From contig NC_051132.1 in assembly GCF_014839805.1 (NCBI RefSeq), positions 1,302,001 through 1,366,000 of the forward strand: 64,000 nt of DNA, written 5' to 3'. This DNA comes from Manduca sexta (Eukaryota > Arthropoda > Insecta > Lepidoptera > Sphingidae). Both the position numbers and the translations under genes were made by a program. The notes below the pieces were generated by a model. It had not been told where the DNA came from, searched no databases, and worked only from the letters and a program-made list of their open reading frames with translations. Positions 33,951 through 43,439 of this stretch are shown here, piece by piece; position 1 is the stretch's first letter, and each line of letters starts with the position of its first letter.

Positions 33951-35692
33951 ATAAATCTCAATCCGTTTCTATCTATTACGTATCCTAAATAAGTAACACT
34001 ACTTTCAAAAAACACACATTTATCTTTTTGCAGCCGTAATCCTGCGTCCTGTAATCTACGCAAGACCTCCCGCAACCTTGATAAATGTATTTCTGTAGTA
34101 GGACCCGTAATACAAATGTCATCGAGCCATACACTGACACCCTCCAACCCTGACAATAGTGTTTCCATTGCCTTTTGGAATATAGCCGGTGCATTCGCTA
34201 GACCATAAACTAAACGACTATATGAAAATAACCCTTTGTGTGTATTGATGGTGGTTAGTTTCAGAGATGCTTTTGATAATTTAAATTGATTGTAGGCATT
34301 ACTCAAATCTATTTTAGTATATCTTTCACCACCACCTAACTTGGAAAATACCTCTTCTATACGAGGTAACGGATATCTATCTACCTTCAAATCCTTATTT
34401 AACGTACACGAAAAATCCCCCGCTATTTTTAATTTACCGTTTTCTTTTAAAACTGGTACTATAGGTGTAGCATAATCGGAATGGTTAACGGGCACAAGAA
34501 TTCCTAGGGAGACAAGTCTATCAAGCTCCGCACTAACTCTATCTTTTAAGGCAAAAGGTACTGGTCTTGGCTTAAAAAATTTTGGGGTTACCTTATCTTT
34601 CAATTGCAATTCGACCTCAAACTTGCTAAAGCAGCCTAACTCGTCTTTCCAAACGTCCGGATATTGATCCAACAGTCGCTGCACTACTTCAATGTACTTG
34701 TTATTCAGACATGGATTAATATTGTTATTAGATGTTGCAAAGTAAACTTTAAATTTAGCCATAAAATCACGTCCCAATAACGGTGGGCCTCCGTTTTGTA
34801 TAACATAAATTTTAATGTCTTTACACAGTGTAGAATATTTTATTTTTGCTACAAAATATCCTAGGGGTGTAATACTATGGCCGTTGTATAGACACATTTT
34901 GATATCACTTTTAAGCAACCTTGATTGTGAAAAATAAGACGAATACAACTTATCTGAAATAACTGTTGTGCCCGAACCCGTATCTAACTCCATACACAGT
35001 TCTATATTATTTACTTGGACGCAAATTTTAACCGGACTATAGTTAACATACCTTATACTAAAGAGTTCACATTCCTTACAGTCATTTTCTTGAGTAGGCT
35101 GAACATTTTCCGTAACAAAGTTATTTAAGTTACACTTTGAAACATCACATAGCTTTTTTAAATGGCCTTTTTGCCCACATTTTAAACACTTATAATTTTT
35201 AAATCTACAATTTCGCGCATTATGATTCTTTAAGCCGCACACTGTGCAACGGAATGCGACGTCACCAGCTCCATGACCGCGTTGGATCGCGCTCCCACCG
35301 GCGCGGCCGTCGCCGGCGCAGACGTCGCCGGCGCGCGTTGTCCTACCCGCGTGGAATACGGGCTCGTCCTTAATGGTTGTAATGCCGGTAGCGATGCCAG
35401 TAGATCGCGCCGCGCGAGCTGCCGACGCTTTTTGGGCAACTTGTAACGCCTCTCCGAAAGTCAGCTTCCCCGAGTCACACTCAAAAAGTCTATCACGTTC
35501 TGGGCCTAACCCGAAGCCTAGCACGAACCGGTCACGGAGGAGCGTGTCCAATTCAGTGCCAAATTCGCAATACACGGCTAACCCTCGCAGCCGTGCAGCC
35601 CATTCTTCGATGCTTTCACCGTCGGACTTAATCGCCTCATAGAATTTTTGCCCTATCAACGAACGTAGACTTTTTCGGCGTAAAATGTCCAT
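33926..35692 (-). pseudogene. Gag C-terminal, protease and reverse transcriptase of mag-like element
   Basis: 588 codons. Residues 1-100: rest of the capsid-like region (GESIEEWAARLRGLA). Residues 149-182: two CCHC zinc knuckles, each C-x2-C-x4-H-x4-C. Residues 236-241: protease active site LDTGSG, with LLGRDF about 65 residues later as the flap-side motif. Residues 390-575: RT with VDRYPLPRIEEVFSKL, YTKIDLSNAYNQ (catalytic Asp), LVYGLANAPAIFQ and VWLDDICITG (the two catalytic Asp; W replaces the usual Y before LDD). The first Met is not the natural start; the frame is entered by the indel near 35655. A second frame break near 33947 ends it early in the RT C-terminal part. Confidence 0.9.
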
Positions 35693-35921
35693 CGAGTAAT
35701 TTCACTAGCTCATTATATGTACTTTCTTCAAGCTTCTTAGGATAAACGAGGTTTCTAATTAGACGGTAAGATTCTTCCGATAAGTTGGTCAACAACACTG
35801 CACTTTTGTGGCCGTCTGGGATATTATTTAACACAATAAAATGCGTCAATTGTCTTTTGAAAACGTCCCAATCGTGAATTTTATTATCGAAAACATTTAA
35901 ATTCCCGATATAATTCGACAT
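35637..35921 (-). pseudogene. Gag N-terminal part of mag-like element
   Basis: The 94-codon frame opens 36 nt downstream of the LTR at an ATG, which fits a Gag start. Residues such as WDVFKRQLTHFIVLNNI and KSAVLLTNLSEESYRLIRNLV match the capsid-like N-terminal region of mag/K02A2.6-type elements. It ends at a TGA that overlaps the next frame by about 50 nt. The family-like sequence simply continues in the adjacent frame near 35655, so the break looks like a single-base indel. It is not a designed gene boundary and no slippery heptamer was recognised. Confidence 0.8.
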
Positions 35922-35940
35922 TTTGCAAAATGCGTGGGTA

Positions 35941-35957
35941 GTTCGTCCTCGTCGCCA
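35941..35957 (-). other. Putative primer-binding site
   Basis: On the minus strand, two bases after the LTR-terminal CA, TGGCGACGAGGACGAAC is found. The leading TGG is the expected complement of a tRNA 3' CCA end, and GAAC at the far end fits the complement of the T-arm GTTC. The tRNA identity is not assigned. Confidence 0.7.
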
Positions 35958-35959
35958 AT

Positions 35960-36047
35960 TGATACGTCACACGCAATAAAACAACCGTACTGTTCCGTAG
36001 CTAGTTTATTACTGAGTCAATGACAGTGACATTAGACATACATTCCA
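35960..36047 (-). repeat. 5' LTR of mag-like element (88 bp)
   Basis: This is the upstream LTR on the element strand, starting TGGAATGTATG and ending GACGTATCA. A promoter is expected here, but no clear TATA box was seen. Confidence 0.93.
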
Positions 36048-36400
36048 TTTACCATCTTCGATCTTTAGATCGCCAGCGAGAAGGAATACAAAGGAACCGC
36101 GGGTCGTTGGCATTTGAGGAAAAGCAGTTGAGTTTGGGAAGAAGGGGTGACTTATTGGGTCTTTAACACGTTGATTGTTAGAATCGCGACAACCACTTCA
36201 AGTGTACTTTCTAAGGCATTGACCCGTCGGTCGAATCGGCCCGTTCAGTAGTTAAAAATAAGTTAAAGTTCAAATATGTTTAGCAGCGAATCTCTACTTT
36301 AAATTCGCTCTATTTTAATCTCAACTTAAAAACAATCAATAAACTTTTAGAACAAAAAAATTTACGTAAGGAATTATTAGAATTACCTACAACAATATAG

Positions 36401-36565
36401 TAATGATATCAGCCCCCTATTATAGACTGTCCCACTGCTAGGCCTCCTCTACTACTGAGAGGAATTAGGCCTTAGTCCACCTCGCTAGAGCTGGTAGACT
36501 TCACACACTCTCAAAACTCGTATAGAGAACTTCTCAGGTCTCCTCACAATGTTTTCCTTCACCGT
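36401..36565 (-). repeat. SINE-A, 3' half
   Basis: TAATGATATCAGCCCCCTATTATAGACTGTCCCACTGCTAGGCCTCCTCTACTACTGAGAGGAATTAGGCC, then TAGACTTCACACACTC and a GTTTTCCTTCACCGT end. It begins right after a short unique gap downstream of the LTR element; the head is missing. Confidence 0.75.
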
Positions 36566-36800
36566 CAGAATTATCTAATTAATTCTTATAACACTCATTT
36601 ATCTGATAAATGAACGTCGCCTATAAGCGGCCGATTCCGCTCCGGGACGGTAATAGTACATTGATTATGTTAATTAAATAGCCAATTAATTCGTAATTTC
36701 GCCTATTTTCATAATTCACCCGAATTGCTAGCGTTGTAAGGTCGTTTTTGCTTTCAATTAGAAAAATATTTATGCTGAATTTGTTTGATTTAGATTTATT
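36566..36800. other. Candidate regulatory sequence with homeodomain-type TAATTA motifs
   Basis: Unique sequence with repeated TAATTA/AATTAATT motifs and a GC-richer patch (GTCGCCTATAAGCGGCCGATTCCGCTCC). It is not a repeat inside the window. Homeodomain-core motifs are frequent by chance in AT-rich DNA. Confidence 0.2.
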
Positions 36801-36825
36801 AATTGAGAATGTAATTAAATTATTG

Positions 36826-37151
36826 GCGGCGATAGCCTAGTTGGTTGTGGAACGGACTGCCGAGACGAATGTCCGCAGGTTCAAATCCCAAGGGCACACA
36901 CCTCTGATTTTTCTAATAAATTAAGTGTGTATTCTTTGTGAATTATGGCTTGCTTTAACGGTGAAGGAAAACATCGTGAGGAAACCTGCATACCTGAGAA
37001 GTTCTCTATAGTAATTTCGAGGGTGTGTGAAGTCTACCAACCCGCACTAGGCCAGCGTGGTGGACTAAGGCCTAATCCCTCTCAGTAGTAGAGGAGGCCC
37101 GTGCTCAGCAGTGGGCAAGTATATAATACAGGGCTGATATTATTATTATTA
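36826..37151 (+). repeat. SINE-A, full-length, with target duplication
   Basis: Intact A box (TAGCCTAGTTGGTTGTGG), B box (GGTTCAAATCCC) and tail (GGGCTGATATTATTATTATTA). A 13-bp direct repeat TAATTGAGAATGT flanks it at 36800-36812 and 37152-37164; 13 extra bases lie between the left repeat and the SINE head. Confidence 0.85.
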
Positions 37152-37203
37152 TAATTGAGAATGTGACTTACAGGAGTACAAATACGAGTGTGATTGTTTC
37201 TGT

Positions 37204-37325
37204 ATCTTTTTTTATACGGGCAGGGCAAAGAGACCACTGAATCTGATGGTAAGTATATTAGGGTCCAGATAGAGTGCCGCTCGATAAAAGATGGTTACTT
37301 CTCGCCAGTGGAGACAATCTGTATC
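37204..37325 (-). repeat. Family D, degraded fragment
   Basis: ATACGGGCAGGGCAAAGAGACCACTGAATCTGATGGTAAG, then GGGTCCAGATAGAGTGCC, CTCGATAAAAGATGGTTAC and GCCAGTGGAGACAAT. These are degraded family D landmarks in order. Confidence 0.45.
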
Positions 37326-38271
37326 TATTCTTTTCCCGTTCTAAATTGGGGTTAACGCAATATATTCTTTTCATGGTGCAAATACGATTTGGTTTAGTTT
37401 AACAACCAGCCGCTTGCCTGACATCTCATGTCTTAGAATCCATCTCGGCCAAATCTGAAAAATTATAACCATCATTAATTGCCTTGAGAAGCCGAGTATC
37501 GTATTAAGTAGACAAAACACAAACTTCGACAAACTGCTGGTTGTAGGGATAGTAGACGGTAGAACCACGTGGGCAAACACCTACCCGTTGGTCTGATCAA
37601 ATAAAAAATATAACAGAACTTCCTATTACCAATGCCCTGAGGAAAGCCGAAGATAGGAGCGCTTGGAACAGTCCGTTATTGACTCCGTCAAAAGCTTTCA
37701 AGATGGATACGATCTTCAGTAATAAAGAATACGATTAAGAAGACTCAAAACATATAACTCAAAATTCTAAATTTAAAAAATAGCATCAAAATCTGTCCGG
37801 CAATCTAAACATACAAAGTCAACTTTGTAAGAACCATTTTGAAGTCAATTAATGATACACAGTCCCACAGGTGCTGATTATGCATGATCCAGGTGAAGTT
37901 TACAACTTTAGGGTCTGAATAATGTTCTAGAATAACTAACTTATTCATAGGTAACATTTACCCGCGACTTTGATTGAACGCCATTTGAAATGCAAGCAAC
38001 TTGAGCTAAGATTTTGGCTTGCAACTACTTAATAACCTTTGGACTGGTATTGTTTGGGGGAGATTTTGAAAATAATTTTGAGACCTAGTTTTTTTAATTT
38101 TGTGTCAGTTTGTAATGCATCAGTTTGTATTGACGTAATGACAGTACTGTCAGTAAATATAGTCTCATTTATTGCATCACTCGGTACTTCAAATTACGTT
38201 ACGTACGTACTATTTCTTATGTTTACGCGAATATTAGACATCGAAATAAAACTAATTTTTGGATTTTATCG

Positions 38272-38340
38272 CGGTTCGCCTCGTAATCATGAAGGCGTTA
38301 GTCTTCAAAGTTGGGAGATAATTATAATATAAAAAATAAT
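38272..38340 (+). repeat. Family F fragment
   Basis: TCGCCTCGTAATCATGAAGGCGTTAGTCTTCAAAGTTGGGAGATAATTATAATATAAAA corresponds to the 5' half of 16722-16870. Confidence 0.5.
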
Positions 38341-38558
38341 CCGAAAAATAGATATATATTTTTTTTGCAAAACGCAATTATGTGTTAATGAACCTGCGAC
38401 TGCTTGTTTTATAACTAAGTAACGGCCCACCGCTCTGCGTCGCGAAGCCTCTAATATGTAACATCCTCGAATTAACAGTTATAATTTAACTACACCGAGC
38501 ACCCTTGGGCGGAAGCCAGGAACCCTCGCCAAACATTAAGGATGGAAAATCTATTTTA

Positions 38559-38645
38559 CACGCCAATTGAAATCCCGCTCTCGCACCCCTATCAATAATG
38601 TGACGTCACGAAATTTTCTGCACACTCTGTATAACGACCGTTACT
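38559..38645 (+). repeat. Family H repeat, copy 1
   Basis: ACGCCAATTGAAATCCCGCTC, then CCCCTATCAATAATGTGACGTCACGAAATTTTCTGCACAC aligns with 39899-39990, 1.3 kb downstream and in the same orientation. Confidence 0.5.
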
Positions 38646-38689
38646 TATATAGATTGAGATTTATGGAGCCTTTGTATTTGGTAAAAGGA

Positions 38690-38775
38690 GTTAAAAGTTA
38701 TTTATGCTCGCGGCTTTGCCTGCGTGAGAGTTTTCCAGGATAAAAGTCCCGCTATATATTTTTCCGGGATCGAAA
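38690..38775 (+). repeat. Family C, 5' fragment
   Basis: GCTCGCGGCTTTGCCTGCGTGAGAGTTTTCCAGGATAAAAGTCCCGCTATATATTTTTCCGGGAT matches the 5' part of family C, most closely the 62025 copy. Confidence 0.6.
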
Positions 38776-39084
38776 GTGGTCTGTCTTTTTCAGGGTTTTA
38801 AACTATCTTCATACCAAATATCGATATTTCTTGGGTTGTTTTTGAGTTTATCGTGTTCAGACAGATGCAGTTGGCGACATTGTTTTATAATATATATTTG
38901 TTGCGGAACTTTAACCGTTTACGCAGTGGACGCAGCGGGAGTTTTCAAAAGGAATAAATTTTGCAACATTTTTCATTGATGCTACGCTACTATTGGTCAT
39001 AGTGTGATGTTATACCCTATAACCTTCCTCGATAAATGTGCTATCGAACAGTAAAATATTTTTTTAAAACGAACCCAAAGTTCC

Positions 39085-39155
39085 TGAGATTAGGGCGTTT
39101 AAAAAAACAAACAAACCAACTCTTTAGTTTTATATATTAGTATAGATTTCTTAGA
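39085..39155 (+). repeat. Family C, 3' fragment
   Basis: GTTCCTGAGATTAGGGCGTT, AACAAACAAACCAACTCTTTAGTTTTATATATTAGTATAGAT is the family C 3' end. Confidence 0.55.
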
Positions 39156-39634
39156 ATGAGTTCTGTTTTCAAAAAAATATTTTTTTATAAAATAAATACA
39201 TACCAGTGTCCCCCGTTAATACTCTTAATAAAAATGTGTAGATATAAAACAGAATTTTCATAATTATTATGTACTGATGTTCTTTATTTGAATTTTGACA
39301 ATAAATGTCAGTTATTTAAAATTATCCATCGTATTTTATTAAATCTCGATGCAATATGGCGATGAACTTGATTAATGCAACCGATATGAGTTTGATCCTG
39401 AGATAAATCGATTTTGTTTGTTTTCGACTGTGGATACTCGTGATTTACTCGAAGTTGTGCCCTATATGACGTAAGATTTTCCTTCTACCGCGTCACGGGA
39501 CAGAAAACGGCGAACTGTAGTCCTTTGTTTACCTCTTCAAGTATAAGCAGGATTTTTATATGTTAAATCGTTGTTAGTAATTTGTTTAACAATTTCTCAT
39601 ATTTTATTTACTGACTCGATTTTATTATAGTACG

Positions 39635-39780
39635 ACAGCCGTGCTGAGGTCTCGGGTTCGAATTTAATCTTGGCGTTTATACTCCGTATCAGCCTGGAAT
39701 TTATGAGTGATATGACGATAGGCCCCCATTTGTTGCGCCTCTGCTTACCCCTTCCAGGATAAAATGCGTGAGTGACTTAA
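39635..39780 (+). repeat. SINE-B, 5'-truncated
   Basis: It contains GCTGAGGTCTCGGGTTCGAATTTAATC (B box), then a CAGCCTGGAATTTATG block, GATATGACGATAGGCCCCC and TTGCGCCTCTGCTTACCCCTTCCAGGATAAAATGCGTGAGTGA. Confidence 0.6.
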
Positions 39781-39898
39781 TTATATACTTACATTAACAA
39801 CAATAACATTTACATTATAATACAATACACGTTGTTTATTTTGCTTCAAAATATAATCTATTTCCTCAAACGATCCCGTAAGGTATGTTATTGATAAA

Positions 39899-39990
39899 TT
39901 TATTTGACACGGCAATTGAAAGCGCTCGAATCGACCCCTATCAATAACGTGACGCCATGAAATTTTCTGCACACCCGTACAGGGAACGGT
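39899..39990 (+). repeat. Family H repeat, copy 2
   Basis: ACACGGCAATTGAAAGCGCTC, then CCCCTATCAATAACGTGACGCCATGAAATTTTCTGCACACCC aligns with 38559-38645. Confidence 0.5.
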
Positions 39991-40118
39991 CCCGTAATCG
40001 TTTTGTATTTTATAAATAGCAAGGTGTAGCTGATTCGACAGCTGAAGTAATGGAACCGTGTTGGACTTGGCTGGATACGATATTACAATATTGCAAAGTT
40101 ATGTTTGGATTTGTAACG

Positions 40119-40430
40119 AGCATTGACATTCTATAGACACGAACGTCCATATAAACTATTTGTTCAAAATCTGAACTATAATGGCGACCGAAACGTCACT
40201 GTTAAAACCTATTCTTCACTTGAACAACGGGTAATTTTACTTATTTGACTAATATTTTTTATTCAAGTTTACACTTAGACTCGAGTTCTTATGTTATGAG
40301 CGCCACTTCGTAGTCCACACGTTGCCAGTCAGTTTGAATGGATTGCAGTTCAATACATTTGAACACAGTGAATGTTTGGAACGCTAAATCTAGTACGTAG
40401 TACATATGTATATACTTATAGATGGTAACG
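40119..40430 (+). repeat. Family I repeat, copy 1
   Basis: ACATTCTATAGACACGAACGTCCATATAAA, then AAATCTGAACTATAATGGCGACCGAAACGTCACTGTTA, ACTTATTTGACTAATATTTTTTATTCA, GTTATGAGCGCCACT and AGTACGTAGTACATATGTATAT. It aligns over about 310 bp with 57656-57985 in the same orientation. No coding potential; class unknown. Confidence 0.65.
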
Positions 40431-41286
40431 AGTTAGACTGGATTTGAAACTCCATGCATAGAGTATTTGTGTTTTTATTCCTTTTTTGAATTCTAATTAG
40501 TGTCAAGCATATTGGAACAACCTAATCGATTAATTTTTGTTCCAAATTTAAAAACATATTTATCGATATTTTCAAAGCGAATATACAAATTTAAAAAAGG
40601 AATTCCCTTTGTGATCGAGATCTTAATTTTGGCCGTTAGTCGCTGTATTCGAAATCAATTCATGTAACAATATTGTTAATTACTTATAGGTCTTGATCGC
40701 TACATTAGAACCTAGATCATAACTTTACTAAGCCAAATACAAACGTAACAAAAGCCTTAAAAGGGTGAGCGTTTGGAACTCTAGACATTTTTTCCACCGC
40801 AAAGACTGGACGCAGACAAATGACTAAGAGTAATGAGCCGACGTTTATTTTCGGATATTAATGGTGCCTTATCGAACACTTTAATTAAACTATAAACTGG
40901 AAACTTAATGGAATGGATGTTCTGGAATTGGGTAAGGTAATACGGTACCTAGAATTAGTCTGATCATTCTTAAGGGATACAATGAGATTAATTTCTAATG
41001 TATGTCTAGACGGAATTTTGTATAGTAATATTTATAAAATAAGATTTTGACTATTAGTCAACGTAAGGGTCATAGGGTTCAATTTTTTGTGCCATCAGAA
41101 CGGCACCACGTTGTAATAGAAGATATTCGTAATACATACTTTTTAAATCTGCAGTCAAGTTTACTTTAAATTGAATTGTTTAGTGAAAACTATTAGATAT
41201 ATCTTAAATTTTACGCCATATGAAACAGATCTATAAAACACCGACAACATTGAGTAACGCAATAATCGAAATACAAAATTCGGAGA

Positions 41287-41681
41287 TTATAATATCAGCT
41301 TTGTATTATATACTGTCCCACTGCTGGGTATGAGCCTCTACTACTGAGAGAGTTTAGTCCTTAGTCCACTACTCTGGCCTAATGCGGATGGGCAGACTAC
41401 ACACACCCTCAAGATTCTTATAGGGAATTTCTCTGGTGAGCAGATTTCCTTAGGATGTTTTCCGTCACCATTAAAGCAAGCGAGGCTTCATAAAGAATAA
41501 TTAGTCGAAAACAACACGGTTTTACTCACGTTTAAAAAATACGTTTAGTAAGTAAAAGTACTCACGTTTCATAAAGAATACTTTCATTACTTCAGAGAGT
41601 CAGAGGCGCCTTTGGATTTTGAACCTGCGGACCTTTATGTCAGCAGTACGTTTCACTCCCACTCCATACACACTATCGTCG
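41287..41681 (-). repeat. SINE-A interrupted by a 68-bp insertion
   Basis: The minus-strand SINE-A has a recognisable head at 41681 and tail at 41287. Between its centre and head a 68-bp insertion (41500-41567) is flanked by a 13-bp direct repeat TTCATAAAGAATA (41487-41499 and 41568-41580). That repeat is itself SINE sequence. Confidence 0.75.
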
Positions 41682-41744
41682 ATTTTCGATATTTAAGCTA
41701 AAATAAAACCGTTAAAAATCTAAAACCAAGCAATAAAAACTCAT

Positions 41745-42040
41745 AAAAAAGAGTGTCGAAAACAAAACAGCGAAAGAAACACCGAACCCCGGGAATTAGG
41801 TGGATTAATTGTCCCGAAACAAAACAGACCCGCCCCGTGTCACCCCGACACCGGGATTGCTTTTTTACTAAATCTATTAATCAGAACGATACGCTATCAA
41901 TTAACGTGTATTTAGGGAAAAAGGACAATTCAGGGCCCAGATTTGGAGAGCATTTTCGTGTAATCCGCCACAATGGGTCAGCATACCCTCATAACTCATT
42001 ACGCGTAATAGGTTTGTGGTGTCTCGTGCTGGATTGATTT
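41745..42040. other. Candidate conserved non-coding element or exon
   Basis: Unique, GC-richer block carrying a 94-codon plus-strand ORF (41753-42037) that I cannot match to any family. It contains GGATTA (a K50-homeodomain core), TAATTG and ATCAATTAAC. The predicted protein is basic at its N terminus, with no domain. Non-coding conservation is the more likely explanation. Confidence 0.2.
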
Positions 42041-42090
42041 CTACTTAGGCTTGTTGATTTTTAGAATAACCTCTATTGCAACTGTATAGA

Positions 42091-42275
42091 CAGGGTTTTA
42101 TGACAGGAACGGCAAAGTGACCCCAATTCACTTGATGGTTTGGTCCAATAGAATGTGATTGACTAGAGATGATTGTCCCGCGATAGTCGACACAATTATG
42201 CCGGCCTTTAGAACCGGGTATACAAAGGCTGATCCCGGAACGCGACACGCTTACGTGGGCTACTATGGTGGTTTT
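42091..42275 (-). repeat. Family D copy, 5'-truncated
   Basis: AACGGCAAAGTGACCCCAATTCACTTGATGG, TTGACTAGAGATGATTGTCCCGCGATAGTCGACACAATTATGCCGGCC, then GGCTGATCCCGGAACGCGACACGCTTACGTGGGC. It lacks the TTTGCTGGTGG end. Confidence 0.7.
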
Positions 42276-42309
42276 GTTTTGTTAAGGCATAATTTTGTTT
42301 AAGTATGTT

Positions 42310-42629
42310 GCACGATAGCCTAGTTGGTTGTGGAACGGACTGCCGAGACAAATGTCCGCAGGTTCTAATCCCAAGGGCACACACCTCTGACTTTTCTAAA
42401 AAAATATGTGAGTATTCTTTGTGAATTATCGCTTGCTTTAACGGTGAAGGAAAATATGTTTAGGAAATCTGCATACCTGAGAAATTCTCTATAGGAATTT
42501 TCGAGGGTGTGTGAAGTCAACCAATCCGCACTAGGTCAACGTGGTGGACTAAGGCCTAATCCCTCTCAGTAGTAGAGGAGGCCCGTGCTCAGCAGTGGGA
42601 CAGTATGTAATACACAGCTGATGATGATG
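42310..42629 (+). repeat. SINE-A, full-length, unusual GAT tail
   Basis: Head CACGATAGCCTAGTTGGTTGTGG, B box GGTTCTAATCCC, body complete, ending ACACAGCTGATGATGATG. The tail is (GAT)n where most copies have (ATT)n. Confidence 0.8.
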
Positions 42630-42971
42630 TATTGCAGTGGATTAGAAGCGCCCCGTACTAAACTAAACGACAACGTGCATATTTAACTTCGGATAATAAA
42701 TCGCTTAACCATGGTAATAATAAACTCAAATTATTGCGAGTCGAATACTCTAAGTTTTTGAGAAACAACGTGACCTAATTACATTACTAAGGTAAATCTG
42801 ACACGACCCAAGAAAATATGCCCCTGTCAAAATAGATTTACTTGATTTAGCGTGATAAAGGCAGACTCGTTACAAATCTCACCCGAGATTCTCGATGGAA
42901 TCTAATTATGATTTCTATACAATTGAAACAAGTTACTTTCCTGATGACCAGCGACACCACTGTTTATGACG

Positions 42972-43229
42972 AATAATAATAATATCAGCCCTGCATTATA
43001 TACTTGCCCACTGCTGAGGACGGGCCTCCTCTACTACTGAGAGGGATTAGGCCTTAGTCCACCACGCCAGCTTAGTGCGGATTAGTGGACCTCACACACC
43101 TTCGAAATTCCTACAGAGAACTTCTCAGATGTGCAGGTTTCCTCATGATGTTTTCCTTCACCGTTAAAGCGAACGATAAATTCACAAAGAATATATACAT
43201 GATTTTTTAAAAAAGTCAAAAGTGTGTGT
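42972..43229 (-). repeat. SINE-A, head missing
   Basis: TAATAATAATATCAGCCCTGCATTATATACTTGCCC through GATTTTTTAAAAAAGTCAAAAGTGTGTG. The copy stops just before the B box, where a GT-rich microsatellite begins. Confidence 0.8.
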
Positions 43230-43256
43230 CCTGTGTGTGTGTGTGTGTGTTTGTGA
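43230..43256. repeat. (GT)n microsatellite
   Basis: A CTGTGTGTGTGTGTGTGTGTTTGTG run at the truncated end of the adjacent SINE-A. It may have grown from the GTGTGTG of the SINE itself. Confidence 0.7.
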
Positions 43257-43265
43257 GGTTATGAC

Positions 43266-43435
43266 GAATAGTAGCTTACAAATACGCACATTCACGCCTT
43301 TTATACCTGAAGGGGTAAACAGAGGGGCTACTGGTGCACCAATTTTCCACCGTGTGTATTCTGTACTATGCGAAAGGTGGCGAGTCTATCTCCATATCTA
43401 GCCCAAATTTCAGACTTCTGTAGCATCACTCGAAG
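43266..43435 (-). repeat. SINE-B, 3' part
   Basis: ACGCACATTCACGCCTTTTATACCTGAAGGGGTAAACAGAGG, GTGCACCAATTTTCCACCGTGTGTATTC, GGCGAGTCTATCTCCATATCTAGCCCAAATTTCAGACTTC is the 3' body of SINE-B in reverse. Confidence 0.6.
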
Positions 43436-43439
43436 TTGA

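Larger units (their letters stand above)
31554..36052 (-). mobile_element. mag-like Ty3/gypsy LTR retrotransposon
   Basis: Two 88-bp direct repeats (31559-31646 and 35960-36047) start TG and end CA and flank the element (4489 bp between outer LTR ends). A 5-bp duplication TTTAC lies outside each (31554-31558 and 36048-36052). Read on the minus strand the order is 5' LTR, primer-binding site, Gag with two zinc knuckles, protease, RT, RNase H, integrase, polypurine tract (TTGGAGGAA at 31647-31655), 3' LTR. There is no env-like ORF. Very short LTRs and ~4.5-kb size fit the mag group, first described in Bombyx mori (LTRs of about 77 bp, as I recall). The coding part carries two frameshifts and one in-frame stop, so this copy is not autonomous as sequenced. 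It lies 5' to 3' from 36047 to 31559. Confidence 0.93.

Noticed and set aside
35637..35692. Programmed frameshift between Gag and Pol
   Set aside because: No convincing slippery site was seen, and the break falls within the Gag capsid region, not at a Gag/Pol boundary. A mutation or sequence error is simpler.
31554..36052. Endogenous retrovirus with envelope
   Set aside because: No env-like ORF lies between the integrase and the 3' LTR; the tail ORF is the C terminus of Pol.
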